9,595 nucleotides of DNA, taken from Nitrospinota bacterium. GTDB taxonomy: Bacteria; Nitrospinota_A; UBA7883. The position numbers were made by a program, and so were the translations under genes. The notes under the pieces are model-generated. The model searched no databases, was not told where the DNA came from, and worked only from the letters and a program-made list of their open reading frames with translations. This document shows, one piece after another, positions 1 through 7,762 of the stretch (positions are counted from its first letter, which is position 1; each line of letters opens with the position of its first letter). The DNA is taken from assembly GCA_029880775.1 (NCBI GenBank), contig JAOUNV010000037.1, positions 1 through 9,595 on the forward strand, given 5' to 3'.

Positions 1-2027
1 CGGGACTCCATTCGTAGGTCGGAGGTGACCACCATTATGGGGGAAGGTTTGGTTTCCGGGGCCAGCTTCAAGGTTTCCAGCGCTTCGAAGCCGTCTACAC
101 CTGGCATGTTCAGGTCCAGGCAGATCAGGTCCGGCGGCTGGAAAATCGCCAGGGACATAGCCTCGCGGGCGGACTTTGCCTCCACTATCTCCGAGCCCAA
201 CGGCTCCAGTAGTCGACGAATCTCTTTTCTGGCCACTCCTTCGTCGTCCACTACCAGGATCCTGGGCCTTTTTTCCGGAAGCCTGGCGTAAAAAACACTT
301 CCTTTTCCTTTGGTGGACTCCACAGAAAGATCCCCCCCGTGAGCTCGCATTATCTCCCGGCACAGGGGAAGGGCCAACCCAGTTCCCCTCTCCCCATCGG
401 TCCCCTCCCTGGAGGTTTTCACATCATATCGAAATAAGTTGGGTAGAGTTTCGTCGTCAATACCCACTCCGTTATCCCGGATGCCCACGGTGGTGGGCTG
501 GCCCTGGGGGATAAAAAAGACAACCTCCCCTCCCCGATGCGTGAACTTGATAGCGTTGGACAAAATGTTGGATAGCACTTCACCAAAAAGAACCGAGTCG
601 GCGTATATCCGGGTTCCCGGAGGAATGTTATTGACTATCCCGATTTTTTTGACCTGGACGACGCTCCCCAGCAGGGCTATGGCAGAATCGGCGACCGCGC
701 GGGCGTCCTGAAACTGGGCTGAAAGTTTCACGGCGCCAATTCCCAGGCGAGAAAGGGATAGGACTTCGTTGATCATTATCGTGGCCCGCTCCGAGCTTTC
801 GATTATGGAATCGAAAAGCGGCCTGTTGTCCGGATCCAGCAGGCTCACCTTCCCTTTCCCCAGCAGCTTGAGGAAAGCGATGATGGAGGTGAATGGGGAC
901 TTGAGATCGTGGGCAATCAGGGAAATATATTTATCCTTGTCCCGGGTGGCCTTCTCCGCAGTCAGCCTGGCCTGGACCAGGCTCTCCTCCGCCGTGCGTT
1001 TTTGTTCCTTGTTTTCATAGCCGTGCAGCAGGCTGGCGCAGGTGGCCAGCAGAGGGCGCAAATGCGCAACCAGTTCCTCGTCATATCCGCCAGAGCGGTT
1101 TGCCAGCCCGGCCATCCCCACTATTCTTCCACCCAGGGTGAAGGGAACGCCCATATAGTTGATCAGCCTTGGGTGTCCCTCCGGCAGGCCGCCTGCTCTT
1201 TTGTCAGACCCAGGATCGTTGGATATTACCACTTCTCCTGTCCTTAGGGTGTGCCCGAACAGAGTGTTCAAGTTGCGAAACTCCATTCCTTCCGTGGATA
1301 TCTTCCGGAAAAGCTCGCGGGTGGTCTCGTTCCAGGAGATGTCGCTGATGGCGTGGGTCTTCATATATGGTATGCCGCCGGGAGTGTACAGCACCCTGCC
1401 GACGAAACCGAACTCGCTTTCCGTGAGTAGCAGCAGTTTGTCCAGCAGGCTTTTGAAAAGTTGCCCCGCCGACGCGTCGGAGATGAAGGCGGCTTGCATC
1501 AGCTGTATGGTCTCCACCAGCTTCTTCTCCATCGGCATGCTTTCAGCGCGCGGCTTCTCGGTTGGCGCCATCTCGCCGATGGTGGAAAACCTCACAATGA
1601 AGTCACCATGACTTACACCGTTTTCCAGAGACGTGATATAGCCGACCAGCCTGGGCTCCCCAGTTCCTGTCTCAGGGCGGATGTCAAACGTCACGGGCCG
1701 TCTGACAAGTTCCGCTTCATTAATCTGAGACACCAGCCGCCGCAACGCGTTTTCCACTTCATTTTCGCCTCCCAGAGCCGATTCCAGAGCCCGGCTGGCC
1801 ATAAGGAGCTTCCTCCCCTTGCTCAGCAGCGCCAAGAGAGGGCCATCCACTGCAAGGGCGCTTTCCATGACCCTCATCCTGGAGCGGCCCTCTTCTATCT
1901 GTTTTTGCAACTGGCGGGTTTCGTTTTTCAGGCGGAAATATTCCTTGAGAATAGTAGCGTACTCCAGCTTGCCAGCCTCATCGTGGGCCAGTTCGCCTTT
2001 GCCATCCTGACCTTTGTCTTTACGCAT
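1..2027 (-). CDS. Hybrid sensor histidine kinase (coiled coil-GAF-HisKA-HATPase-REC), 3' end beyond window
   Basis: Cytoplasmic hybrid histidine kinase; 675 residues are visible and the C-terminus lies left of position 1. No membrane segment is seen. Residues about 15-50 look like a charged coiled coil; about 80-165 match nothing I recognise; about 190-335 are a GAF domain of the kind with a GHP..L motif and an ANRSGGYD motif. The HisKA H-box is IAHDLKSP with phospho-acceptor His373. The ATPase domain shows the N-box SNILSNAIKF (Asn491), the G1 box DNGVGID (Asp518) and the G2 box GERGTGLAL near 546. A receiver domain starts near 590 with acidic pair Asp594/Asp595 and phospho-acceptor Asp638 in LDLNMPG; its last strand with the conserved Lys is cut off. 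Kinase and receiver residues are intact, so phosphotransfer should be functional. The start is fixed by an in-frame TAG a few codons upstream; AAGGG lies 9 nt before the ATG. The signal sensed and the output partner are unknown. It is divergent from the HD-GYP gene. Confidence 0.93.
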   Translation of the reverse strand, partial: MRKDKGQDGKGELAHDEAGKLEYATILKEYFRLKNETRQLQKQIEEGRSRMRVMESALAVDGPLLALLSKGRKLLMASRALESALGGENEVENALRRLVSQINEAELVRRPVTFDIRPETGTGEPRLVGYITSLENGVSHGDFIVRFSTIGEMAPTEKPRAESMPMEKKLVETIQLMQAAFISDASAGQLFKSLLDKLLLLTESEFGFVGRVLYTPGGIPYMKTHAISDISWNETTRELFRKISTEGMEFRNLNTLFGHTLRTGEVVISNDPGSDKRAGGLPEGHPRLINYMGVPFTLGGRIVGMAGLANRSGGYDEELVAHLRPLLATCASLLHGYENKEQKRTAEESLVQARLTAEKATRDKDKYISLIAHDLKSPFTSIIAFLKLLGKGKVSLLDPDNRPLFDSIIESSERATIMINEVLSLSRLGIGAVKLSAQFQDARAVADSAIALLGSVVQVKKIGIVNNIPPGTRIYADSVLFGEVLSNILSNAIKFTHRGGEVVFFIPQGQPTTVGIRDNGVGIDDETLPNLFRYDVKTSREGTDGERGTGLALPLCREIMRAHGGDLSVESTKGKGSVFYARLPEKRPRILVVDDEGVARKEIRRLLEPLGSEIVEAKSAREAMSLAIFQPPDLICLDLNMPGVDGFEALETLKLAPETKPSPIMVVTSDLRMES

Positions 2028-2101
2028 CGGGCAGAACCCTTGTCGCTATATTCATCCGAGCTCTAAATTGAAGTTAAACAGCATGCAAAGTGCTACCGCT
2101 T

Positions 2102-2131
2102 AATATAGGCCCTTTCACACCCTCCAGTGAA
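2102..2131 (-). promoter_or_regulatory. Possible sigma70-type promoter for the hybrid kinase
   Basis: Read on the minus strand, TTCACT (2131-2126) is separated by 18 bp from TATATT (2107-2102). This would start transcription near 2095 and give a leader of about 68 nt to the kinase ATG. The match is fair (4/6 at -35, 5/6 at -10) and rests on sequence inspection only. I could not find an equally good promoter for the divergent HD-GYP gene, whose upstream region is merely AT-rich (a TATACT lies at 2195-2200 without a good -35). Confidence 0.3.
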
Positions 2132-2243
2132 GCTATATCCTTCTTTTTTCCGTCGCCGGGCGGTGGCGCTGGTCTCGCGATTTCCTTTCAATAATATACT
2201 GGCATATAGCGATAAAACCGGAATGCTGATAAAATAATGTCAA

Positions 2244-3500
2244 ATGGCTGAAAACAAGAAGGGTCACGAGCCTAGCGATAAGGCATACAAGGAGATCGTT
2301 CGCTCGTTGCAGGAGATAAACGACCTGAGCAGCGTGGACGCTATACTGGAAAAAGTGCTTTTGGAAGCGCGGGCGCTGACCAACGCGGATGCGGGCACCA
2401 TCTTCCTGGTGGAAAAGGACAGGCTGCGGTTTAGCTATGTCCAGAACGAGACCCTGTTTTCCGCTGAAAAGGTTAGCCCGGAGGTATACAGCAACTACAC
2501 CCTACCCATAGACGTGAAATCGATTGTCGGCTATTCGGCCACCACGGGGGAGACTGTCGACATACCAGACGCTTACGCGTTATCGGAGAGCGCCTCCTTC
2601 GGTTTCAACAAAGATTTCGACGTACAGAACAATTACCGCACCCAGTCGATCCTGGCCATCCCGCTGAAAAGCTACCAGCAAAGAATAGTTGGCGTGCTTC
2701 AGCTGATCAACTCCAAGAACGAGGATAGCGCCGTGGTCCCCTTTTCCTCGGAGCATCGCGACCTTTTGCCGGTGTTCACCATCAACGCCACCATAGCCAT
2801 AGAACGAGGCGTTATGACCAGGGAACTTGTGTTGCGTATGATGAAGATGGCCGAGCTACGAGATCCCACGGAGACGGGGGCTCATGTCCTACGAGTGGGG
2901 GCCTACGCGGCGGAGATATACCACCAGTGGGCGCTAAACCGGGGAGTGAACTGGAAGGAGCGACGCCGTTCCAAGGACCTTATCCGGATAGCGGCCATGC
3001 TCCATGATGTGGGGAAGGTGGGGATATCGGACCTGATACTCAAAAAGCCGGCCAGGCTCACCGACGAGGAGTTTTTGACCATGAAATGGCATACGGCGCT
3101 GGGAGCCGGGCTATTCTCCAACGCCACCAGCGAGTTGGACTCCCTTTCCCTAGATATAGCCCTAAACCACCACGAAAAGTGGGACGGCACCGGATATCCG
3201 GGTGATGTGGATATTGTCAACATGGACGACAACGCCATGGGGAAAGGCAGGAGGGGCGAGGAGATTCCCCTGGCCGCCAGGATTGTGGCCCTGGCCGATG
3301 TGTTCGACGCGTTGGTGAGTCGCCGTTCATACAAGGAGCCCATGGCCTATGAACAGGCGCTGGGGATCATCCGGGACGAATCTGGAAGCCATTTCGACCC
3401 GGATGTGGTGAAGGCTTTCGATGAAGTGTTCCACGTCTGCAAGGCGATCCACGCCAGGTACACCGCCGACACCCAACTCAACGAAATCCCCAATGAATAA
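2244..3500 (+). CDS. GAF domain-containing HD-GYP c-di-GMP phosphodiesterase
   Basis: Cytoplasmic phosphodiesterase of 418 residues, expected to hydrolyse cyclic-di-GMP, to pGpG or GMP in this family. Residues about 30-190 form a GAF sensor domain (AGTIFLVEKDRL, then AIPLKSYQQRIVGVLQLIN). The HD-GYP domain fills the rest: His214, the HD pair His254-Asp255 in MLHDVGKVGI, His283 in KWHTALGAG, His309-His310 and the signature HHEKWDGTGYP (309-319), then LADVFDAL. All metal-binding and signature residues expected of an active enzyme are present. Between GYP and GEEIPL (residues 320-337) there are about 14 residues more than in the shortest HD-GYP proteins; I recall such a loop in other GAF-HD-GYP proteins. 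The ATG at 2244 is chosen because an ATG seven codons upstream runs into TAA. No clear Shine-Dalgarno precedes it. It lies divergent to the hybrid kinase and 18 bp before a membrane protein gene, so it is probably the first gene of a two-gene operon. Confidence 0.94.
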   Translation: MAENKKGHEPSDKAYKEIVRSLQEINDLSSVDAILEKVLLEARALTNADAGTIFLVEKDRLRFSYVQNETLFSAEKVSPEVYSNYTLPIDVKSIVGYSATTGETVDIPDAYALSESASFGFNKDFDVQNNYRTQSILAIPLKSYQQRIVGVLQLINSKNEDSAVVPFSSEHRDLLPVFTINATIAIERGVMTRELVLRMMKMAELRDPTETGAHVLRVGAYAAEIYHQWALNRGVNWKERRRSKDLIRIAAMLHDVGKVGISDLILKKPARLTDEEFLTMKWHTALGAGLFSNATSELDSLSLDIALNHHEKWDGTGYPGDVDIVNMDDNAMGKGRRGEEIPLAARIVALADVFDALVSRRSYKEPMAYEQALGIIRDESGSHFDPDVVKAFDEVFHVCKAIHARYTADTQLNEIPNE

Positions 3501-3518
3501 CGCCGCCATGCGCCGCTC

Positions 3519-3980
3519 ATGAGTCTCGATTCACTGGTTACCACCATCCATGTCCTGGGCGGAGCTACCTTCGCCGTGACTGCGACCCTGATGCAGACAG
3601 TGGTTGGCCCGGCCATGGCCCGCATCCCCGCAGGCGCCCCAAAAGCCGAGGCCGCAGGTGTCATCCAGTCCAGAGCCAGGCTGGCCATGGACATTATCAT
3701 AGTGATTCAATCCGTCACTGCGGTGTATCTCCTTTTCACCAGATGGGAAATGATCTCGGCCAGCGGGTGGCTGATGGCGAAAATAACTTTCGGGGCTGTG
3801 GCGCTGACGATGGCTCTGCTGCTGCACTTTTACTGGCGGGGGAAGAAGGCCCGGCTAAAGGCGGCGGGGGAGACCGTGCGATTCGAGGCGCTCTCGTCCT
3901 GGACGCTGAAAATGGAAAAGGTTGTGCTGGTCGCGGCGCCAGCGGCTTTTATCATGGGAGTGATCCTGGGCCATTTTTAG
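3519..3980 (+). CDS. Small four-helix integral membrane protein, DUF2269/CopD-like in appearance
   Basis: Inner-membrane protein of 153 residues and unknown function. Four hydrophobic segments are visible at about 5-27, 53-73, 83-103 and 132-152. The first begins TTIHVLGGATF, and the histidine in helix one followed by glycines recalls the DUF2269 and CopD-like families of small four-helix proteins; I hold this resemblance at low to moderate confidence. The loops carry basic residues (WRGKKARLK after helix three), consistent with a cytoplasmic side by the positive-inside rule. The start at 3519 lies 18 bp after the HD-GYP stop with no clear ribosome binding site, so translation may depend on coupling to the upstream gene. 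An ATG at 3508 is out of frame. Its stop is 4 bp from the stop of the convergent GGDEF-EAL gene. Confidence 0.8.
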   Translation: MSLDSLVTTIHVLGGATFAVTATLMQTVVGPAMARIPAGAPKAEAAGVIQSRARLAMDIIIVIQSVTAVYLLFTRWEMISASGWLMAKITFGAVALTMALLLHFYWRGKKARLKAAGETVRFEALSSWTLKMEKVVLVAAPAAFIMGVILGHF

Positions 3981-3984
3981 AGCG

Positions 3985-6900
3985 CTAAGGCGTGAGAGTG
4001 AATACCTCGTTTTTGGCCAGCATTTCTTTTATCAGTTCCGTGGAGACAGGCTTGCAAAATATGTAACCTTGCACCTGATCGCACTTTATCCCACTTAAGA
4101 ACGACAGTTGCTCCAGAGTCTCCACTCCTTCGGCCACAACTTTCAGGTTTATCTCGTGCGCCATGGAGACCACCGCCTTGGCCACGCTCTTGGCGTCTGG
4201 GTCTTTAAACAGGTCCACCACGAAACTGCGATCCAGCTTCAGGTAATTGATGGGGAATTTCACAAGATAGCTGAGGGAGGAGTAGCCTGTGCCGAAATCG
4301 TCTATGGAAATGTTAAAGCCCCACTTGCGCAGAGCCCGCAGCTTCTCCACGGCGCTTTCGATGTTTTTCACCAGGGCGTTTTCGGTCAGCTCCACCTCTA
4401 TCCGCCTGGAACTAAGGCCATGTTTTTTTGTGGCGCTTATCAGCTTGTCGACAAAGTTCACCTGCTCTAAATCCTTGGCGGAGAAGTTTATCGATATCGA
4501 TATCCCGGTTTCCTCCTCACCGGCCAGGCCCTCGGCCAGAAGTTCGTTCATGAAAACACAAGCGGTGTCCAGCATCCATTCGTCCAGTTCGCGGATCAGG
4601 CCGGTATCCTCGGCCACGGGGATGAACTCGGCAGGCGAGATGAATTGGCCGTCATGGGTCCATCGCATCAGCGCTTCCAGGCCAGCCATCTTTCCGGAGG
4701 CCAGGTCTATCTTCGGCTGAAAGACCGCCGATATCTCTTTTTTCTCCAGCGCCTTTCTCAGTTTGCTTTCCAGCTCATGGCGGCGCACGGCCTTATCGTT
4801 GAGCGACTTGGTGAAGAACATGAAATTGTTTTTTCCCACGCTCTTGACGTTGTACATGGCCAGGTCCGCGTTTTTCAGTAAGTCCTCCGCTGTTTGGCCG
4901 TTCTGGGGGTAGAGGGATATCCCCACGCTGGAGGAGATAAACAGCTCCTCATTCTTGTGGATAAACGGCTCGGAAAGAGAAGTGATGATGCGCCGGGCCA
5001 CGGCGGCGGCCTCCTCCTCGCCTGTCATGTTCTCTATGATCACCGTGAACTCGTCGCCACCTAACCGGGCCACCGTGTCCTCCTCCCGAGCGCAACCCAC
5101 CAAACGGATCGCCACGCCCCGCAACAATAGATCACCCACGGCGTGCCCCAGGCTGTCGTTGATCAGCTTGAACCCGTCCAGGTCCACAAACAGGACGGCG
5201 AAAAGATCCTGGGATCTTTTTGCCCTCACGATTGTATGCTTCAGCCGGTCTATAAAAAGCTGCCGGTTGGGAAGCCCGGTAAGCGCGTCGTGGTATGCCT
5301 TATACTCCACCTCTTTTTCGCTGGCTCGCAGCTCCGTGATGTCATAGAACACCGCCGCGTACTGGGTGACGGCCCCGGAAAAATCCCGTATGGCTGTGAT
5401 GGTGGTTTTTTGAAGGTAGGCCTCACCGCTTTTCCGCCTGTTCCATATCTCCCCTTTCCATCTCCCCTCCGACGTAAGCGTATCCCACATCGACACATAA
5501 AATTCCTTGTCATGCTTTCCCGACTTCAGGAGGCTCGGATTCCCTCCCACGGCCTCTTCGGGCGAATATCCTGTTATCTGGGTGAAGGCTGGGTTGACCG
5601 ACTGGATGATCCCCCTGGAGTCGGTGACGACCACTCCTTCAGCGGAGTTTTCGAAGACGCTTGCCGCCAATTCGAGTTTCTCCTCGGTCTTTTTTCTCTC
5701 CGTGATATCCGTGGAGATGTTGCATATGGCGTATGGGTCCCCCGACATCCGGCGCAGAGGAAATTTCATGGAAAGGTATACGTGCTTTTGATCGCCAAAC
5801 ACCGCTTCCTCCTCCACCTCCCTCGGCTCGGAGCCCATCATGGCCCGCATGTCGTTTTCCGCCAAGCGGTCCGCCACCTCTCTGGGGAATATGTCGTAAT
5901 CGGTCTTCCCTTTCGCCTGTTCCTTTCCCATCTTGATCAAGCGGGCATATCGCCGATTCACCAGGATATATTTCCCCTCCTTGTCCTTCAGATAGATTAC
6001 AGCCGTGGTGTTGTCTATGATGGTTTGCAAAAGTTGCTCCTGGCGGCGCACATCGGTGATAGCCTCGCGCATGGCTTCGTTAACCTTCACCAGGTCCGCA
6101 GTAGCCATTTCGGCCTCTTCCCGAGCTTTGAGTAGCCCCTGGGAGTAGCCGGACTGAATGTGGGTGATCGCCAGCGAAAGTAAAGCCGACAAGGCCACTG
6201 TGATGCCCAGGATTGTGTAGAAAAGAAACCGCATGTTCCTAAAAGACCCCAGAGCTTCGGCTTCGTCTATTTCCGTGGCGATCCCCATCTCCAGATCCTT
6301 GTCCCACAACCAGCAGCCGATCACCCGCACGCCACGGTAATCGCGATATCCGCTCTGGTCACATCCGCTCGCGCCGGTTTTCACCTGTTGGGCCATCAGG
6401 GTCGGCGGCTGAGCCTCTCTGGTCAGGGTGGGAGTCCATCCATCCACCAGGTCCCCCCCAGGGTCGCGAACCTGGACCGATAATATGCCGGTCTCTCCCT
6501 CCTTCAGCAACCCGGCGGCCACCAGATGGGCCAGAAACCTGCTGTCTGTGAGCATGAGCCCATCCCGGCTCAGGGCATAGGTTTCGCCCGAGTGGCCGAT
6601 CCTGCCCAGCTGCGCGACCCCGGTGAACTCAATGGCCGGATCGACAGTCAGCGCCAGGGCGGCGATAACTTTTCCATCCTTGTCCCATATGGGGGAGATG
6701 GTGAACATGACGGGGTAGTCCTCCACCAGCCTCCCGTCAGAGTCGGCCACCGGGATTCGTGGAGTCATTGGTGGGACTAATACCGGCGAACCTTCATTGA
6801 ACACCCTGTCTAACAGGTCCCTATGTTCTTCGACGATTATGTTTTCCACTCCCAGGTCGTGATCCCCGGAGGAGGCCACATTCAGATAATCGGGGGCGAT

Positions 6901-7239
6901 GATAAAAAATCCCAACCCTTTGTGACGGGAGCGCAATAACTTCCTGACACCACTGAGCCCAGGGCTGGAACGAAGAGACTTGCTGTTTCGCGGCCAAGCC
7001 AACTGGCGCTGCACAATTTCCACCAAGAGGGGAGTAGTGGCAATGATCTTGGTCGAATCCTTATAGTGTTCCGACCATAGATCGATGCTTTGCTTGGTGG
7101 AGCCGAGAATAGTTCTCAATGCGGCGGCGGAAGAGGCTCTGGTTTCCCACTCCATCGTCTCCATCCCTTTCCAGGCGGAGACGGCTACCAGAATGGTGAA
7201 AATAGCCAACAGGGTGATCAGGCTCCTGAGTTTTATCAT
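3985..7239 (-). CDS. Membrane-bound sensor diguanylate cyclase/phosphodiesterase (periplasmic sensor-PAS-PAS-GGDEF-EAL)
   Basis: Bifunctional cyclic-di-GMP enzyme, 1084 residues from the ATG at 7239. Order: membrane helix 4-22; periplasmic region about 28-334, resembling a dCache-type sensor (HSGETYALSRDG near 215); second helix about 336-361; coiled stretch; PAS1 about 398-513; PAS2 about 515-636; GGDEF domain from 650; EAL domain about 825-1075. The cyclase motif GGDEF is intact at 727-731, preceded by the RxxD product-inhibition site (Arg718-Asp721) with the canonical five-residue spacing. The phosphodiesterase part has EAL at 855-857, NFSAKDL, ELTENAL, IDDFGTGYSSL, LKLDRSF, AEGVET and QGY, all residues expected of an active enzyme. 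Which activity dominates cannot be read from sequence. A TTG at 7296 would add 19 residues, but no Shine-Dalgarno supports it and the ATG places the anchor helix at the N-terminus; neither start has a good ribosome site. The gene converges on the small membrane protein gene. Confidence 0.94.
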   Translation of the reverse strand: MIKLRSLITLLAIFTILVAVSAWKGMETMEWETRASSAAALRTILGSTKQSIDLWSEHYKDSTKIIATTPLLVEIVQRQLAWPRNSKSLRSSPGLSGVRKLLRSRHKGLGFFIIAPDYLNVASSGDHDLGVENIIVEEHRDLLDRVFNEGSPVLVPPMTPRIPVADSDGRLVEDYPVMFTISPIWDKDGKVIAALALTVDPAIEFTGVAQLGRIGHSGETYALSRDGLMLTDSRFLAHLVAAGLLKEGETGILSVQVRDPGGDLVDGWTPTLTREAQPPTLMAQQVKTGASGCDQSGYRDYRGVRVIGCWLWDKDLEMGIATEIDEAEALGSFRNMRFLFYTILGITVALSALLSLAITHIQSGYSQGLLKAREEAEMATADLVKVNEAMREAITDVRRQEQLLQTIIDNTTAVIYLKDKEGKYILVNRRYARLIKMGKEQAKGKTDYDIFPREVADRLAENDMRAMMGSEPREVEEEAVFGDQKHVYLSMKFPLRRMSGDPYAICNISTDITERKKTEEKLELAASVFENSAEGVVVTDSRGIIQSVNPAFTQITGYSPEEAVGGNPSLLKSGKHDKEFYVSMWDTLTSEGRWKGEIWNRRKSGEAYLQKTTITAIRDFSGAVTQYAAVFYDITELRASEKEVEYKAYHDALTGLPNRQLFIDRLKHTIVRAKRSQDLFAVLFVDLDGFKLINDSLGHAVGDLLLRGVAIRLVGCAREEDTVARLGGDEFTVIIENMTGEEEAAAVARRIITSLSEPFIHKNEELFISSSVGISLYPQNGQTAEDLLKNADLAMYNVKSVGKNNFMFFTKSLNDKAVRRHELESKLRKALEKKEISAVFQPKIDLASGKMAGLEALMRWTHDGQFISPAEFIPVAEDTGLIRELDEWMLDTACVFMNELLAEGLAGEEETGISISINFSAKDLEQVNFVDKLISATKKHGLSSRRIEVELTENALVKNIESAVEKLRALRKWGFNISIDDFGTGYSSLSYLVKFPINYLKLDRSFVVDLFKDPDAKSVAKAVVSMAHEINLKVVAEGVETLEQLSFLSGIKCDQVQGYIFCKPVSTELIKEMLAKNEVFTLTP

Positions 7240-7564
7240 ATCAGGGCAAAGACGGGCCGGGCACAGCCACTGGCCGACAAATACGCCCCCCGGCAATGAC
7301 GCTGGAGGGAGGATTATTTAGAATGAAGATCAAGTTTTCCACGCAAAATTCCACCTTGTTCTCTTGATTGTGCCTTAACCGGAATTATACGTCAATAAAT
7401 CCATGGATGCTCGCAGGCCCTGCGCCGAGGCTCCTATGTAACTGGATGGGCAGCCGGATCTATATGGTGATCCATTCGCCGTTTGCGGCCAAGCTGATTG
7501 GGTTGCCATAGGCCGACCCGGGATGTTCTGTCCTTATGTGGAGGCAATCGGGCTGAGAAACAAA
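7240..7564. other. Intergenic region between tRNA-Phe and the GGDEF-EAL gene
   Basis: These 325 bp hold the promoter described at 7367-7395 and the leader of the GGDEF-EAL gene. Around 7413-7425 there is a near-palindrome CGCAGGCCCTGCG. At 7468-7485 there is a short inverted repeat GGATC/GATCC. Neither is followed by a T-run on the minus strand, so I do not call a terminator for the tRNA transcript. I see no convincing protein gene; the only open frames are short and antisense or overlap the tRNAs. Confidence 0.5.
7367..7395 (-). promoter_or_regulatory. Likely sigma70 promoter of the GGDEF-EAL gene
   Basis: On the minus strand TTGACG (7395-7390) is followed after exactly 17 bp by CACAAT (7372-7367). 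The expected transcription start is near 7360, giving a leader of about 120 nt before the ATG at 7239. The -35 matches 5/6 and the -10 matches 4/6. The leader contains CCTCCCTCC (rc of 7304-7312), a pyrimidine tract. I see no resemblance to the conserved core of the GEMM cyclic-di-GMP riboswitch in it. Confidence 0.5.
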
Positions 7565-7640
<76 letters not shown>

Positions 7641-7653
7641 CCATGTAAAAACT

Positions 7654-7729
7654 TGGCGTCCCCAGCGGGAGTCGAACCCGCGTCGCCGCCGTGAAAGGGC
7701 GGTGTCCTGGGCCACTAGACGATGGGGAC
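7654..7729 (-). tRNA. tRNA-Glu (anticodon TTC)
   Basis: A 76-nt cloverleaf beginning GTCCCCATCGTCTAG, the usual bacterial tRNA-Glu opening. The acceptor stem GTCCCCA pairs fully with TGGGGAC, followed by discriminator G and encoded CCA. The anticodon arm is CCGCC-CTTTCAC-GGCGG, giving anticodon TTC. The T arm is CGGG-T loop-CCCG. It is the middle gene of the cluster, 33 nt after tRNA-Lys. Confidence 0.97.
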
Positions 7730-7762
7730 GTCTTAATGCCAATACAATCGCGTTTTTTTATT

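Noticed and set aside
1461..2066. Open frame of 201 codons on the plus strand opposite the hybrid kinase
   Set aside because: Antisense to the coiled coil and GAF coding region; its translation shows no family resemblance.
5143..6135. Open frame of 330 codons on the plus strand inside the GGDEF-EAL gene
   Set aside because: Antisense to the PAS and GGDEF domains, with no ribosome site or recognisable motif.
7240..7360. Cyclic-di-GMP riboswitch in the leader of the GGDEF-EAL gene
   Set aside because: I looked for the conserved core of GEMM-type riboswitches on the minus strand and in the other spacers and did not see it.
7323..7367. 14-codon plus-strand frame MKIKFSTQNSTLFS preceded by GGAGGGAGG
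   Set aside because: The purine run ends 10 nt before the ATG, which is too far to be convincing, and the frame overlaps the likely promoter and leader of the opposing GGDEF-EAL gene. Probably chance.
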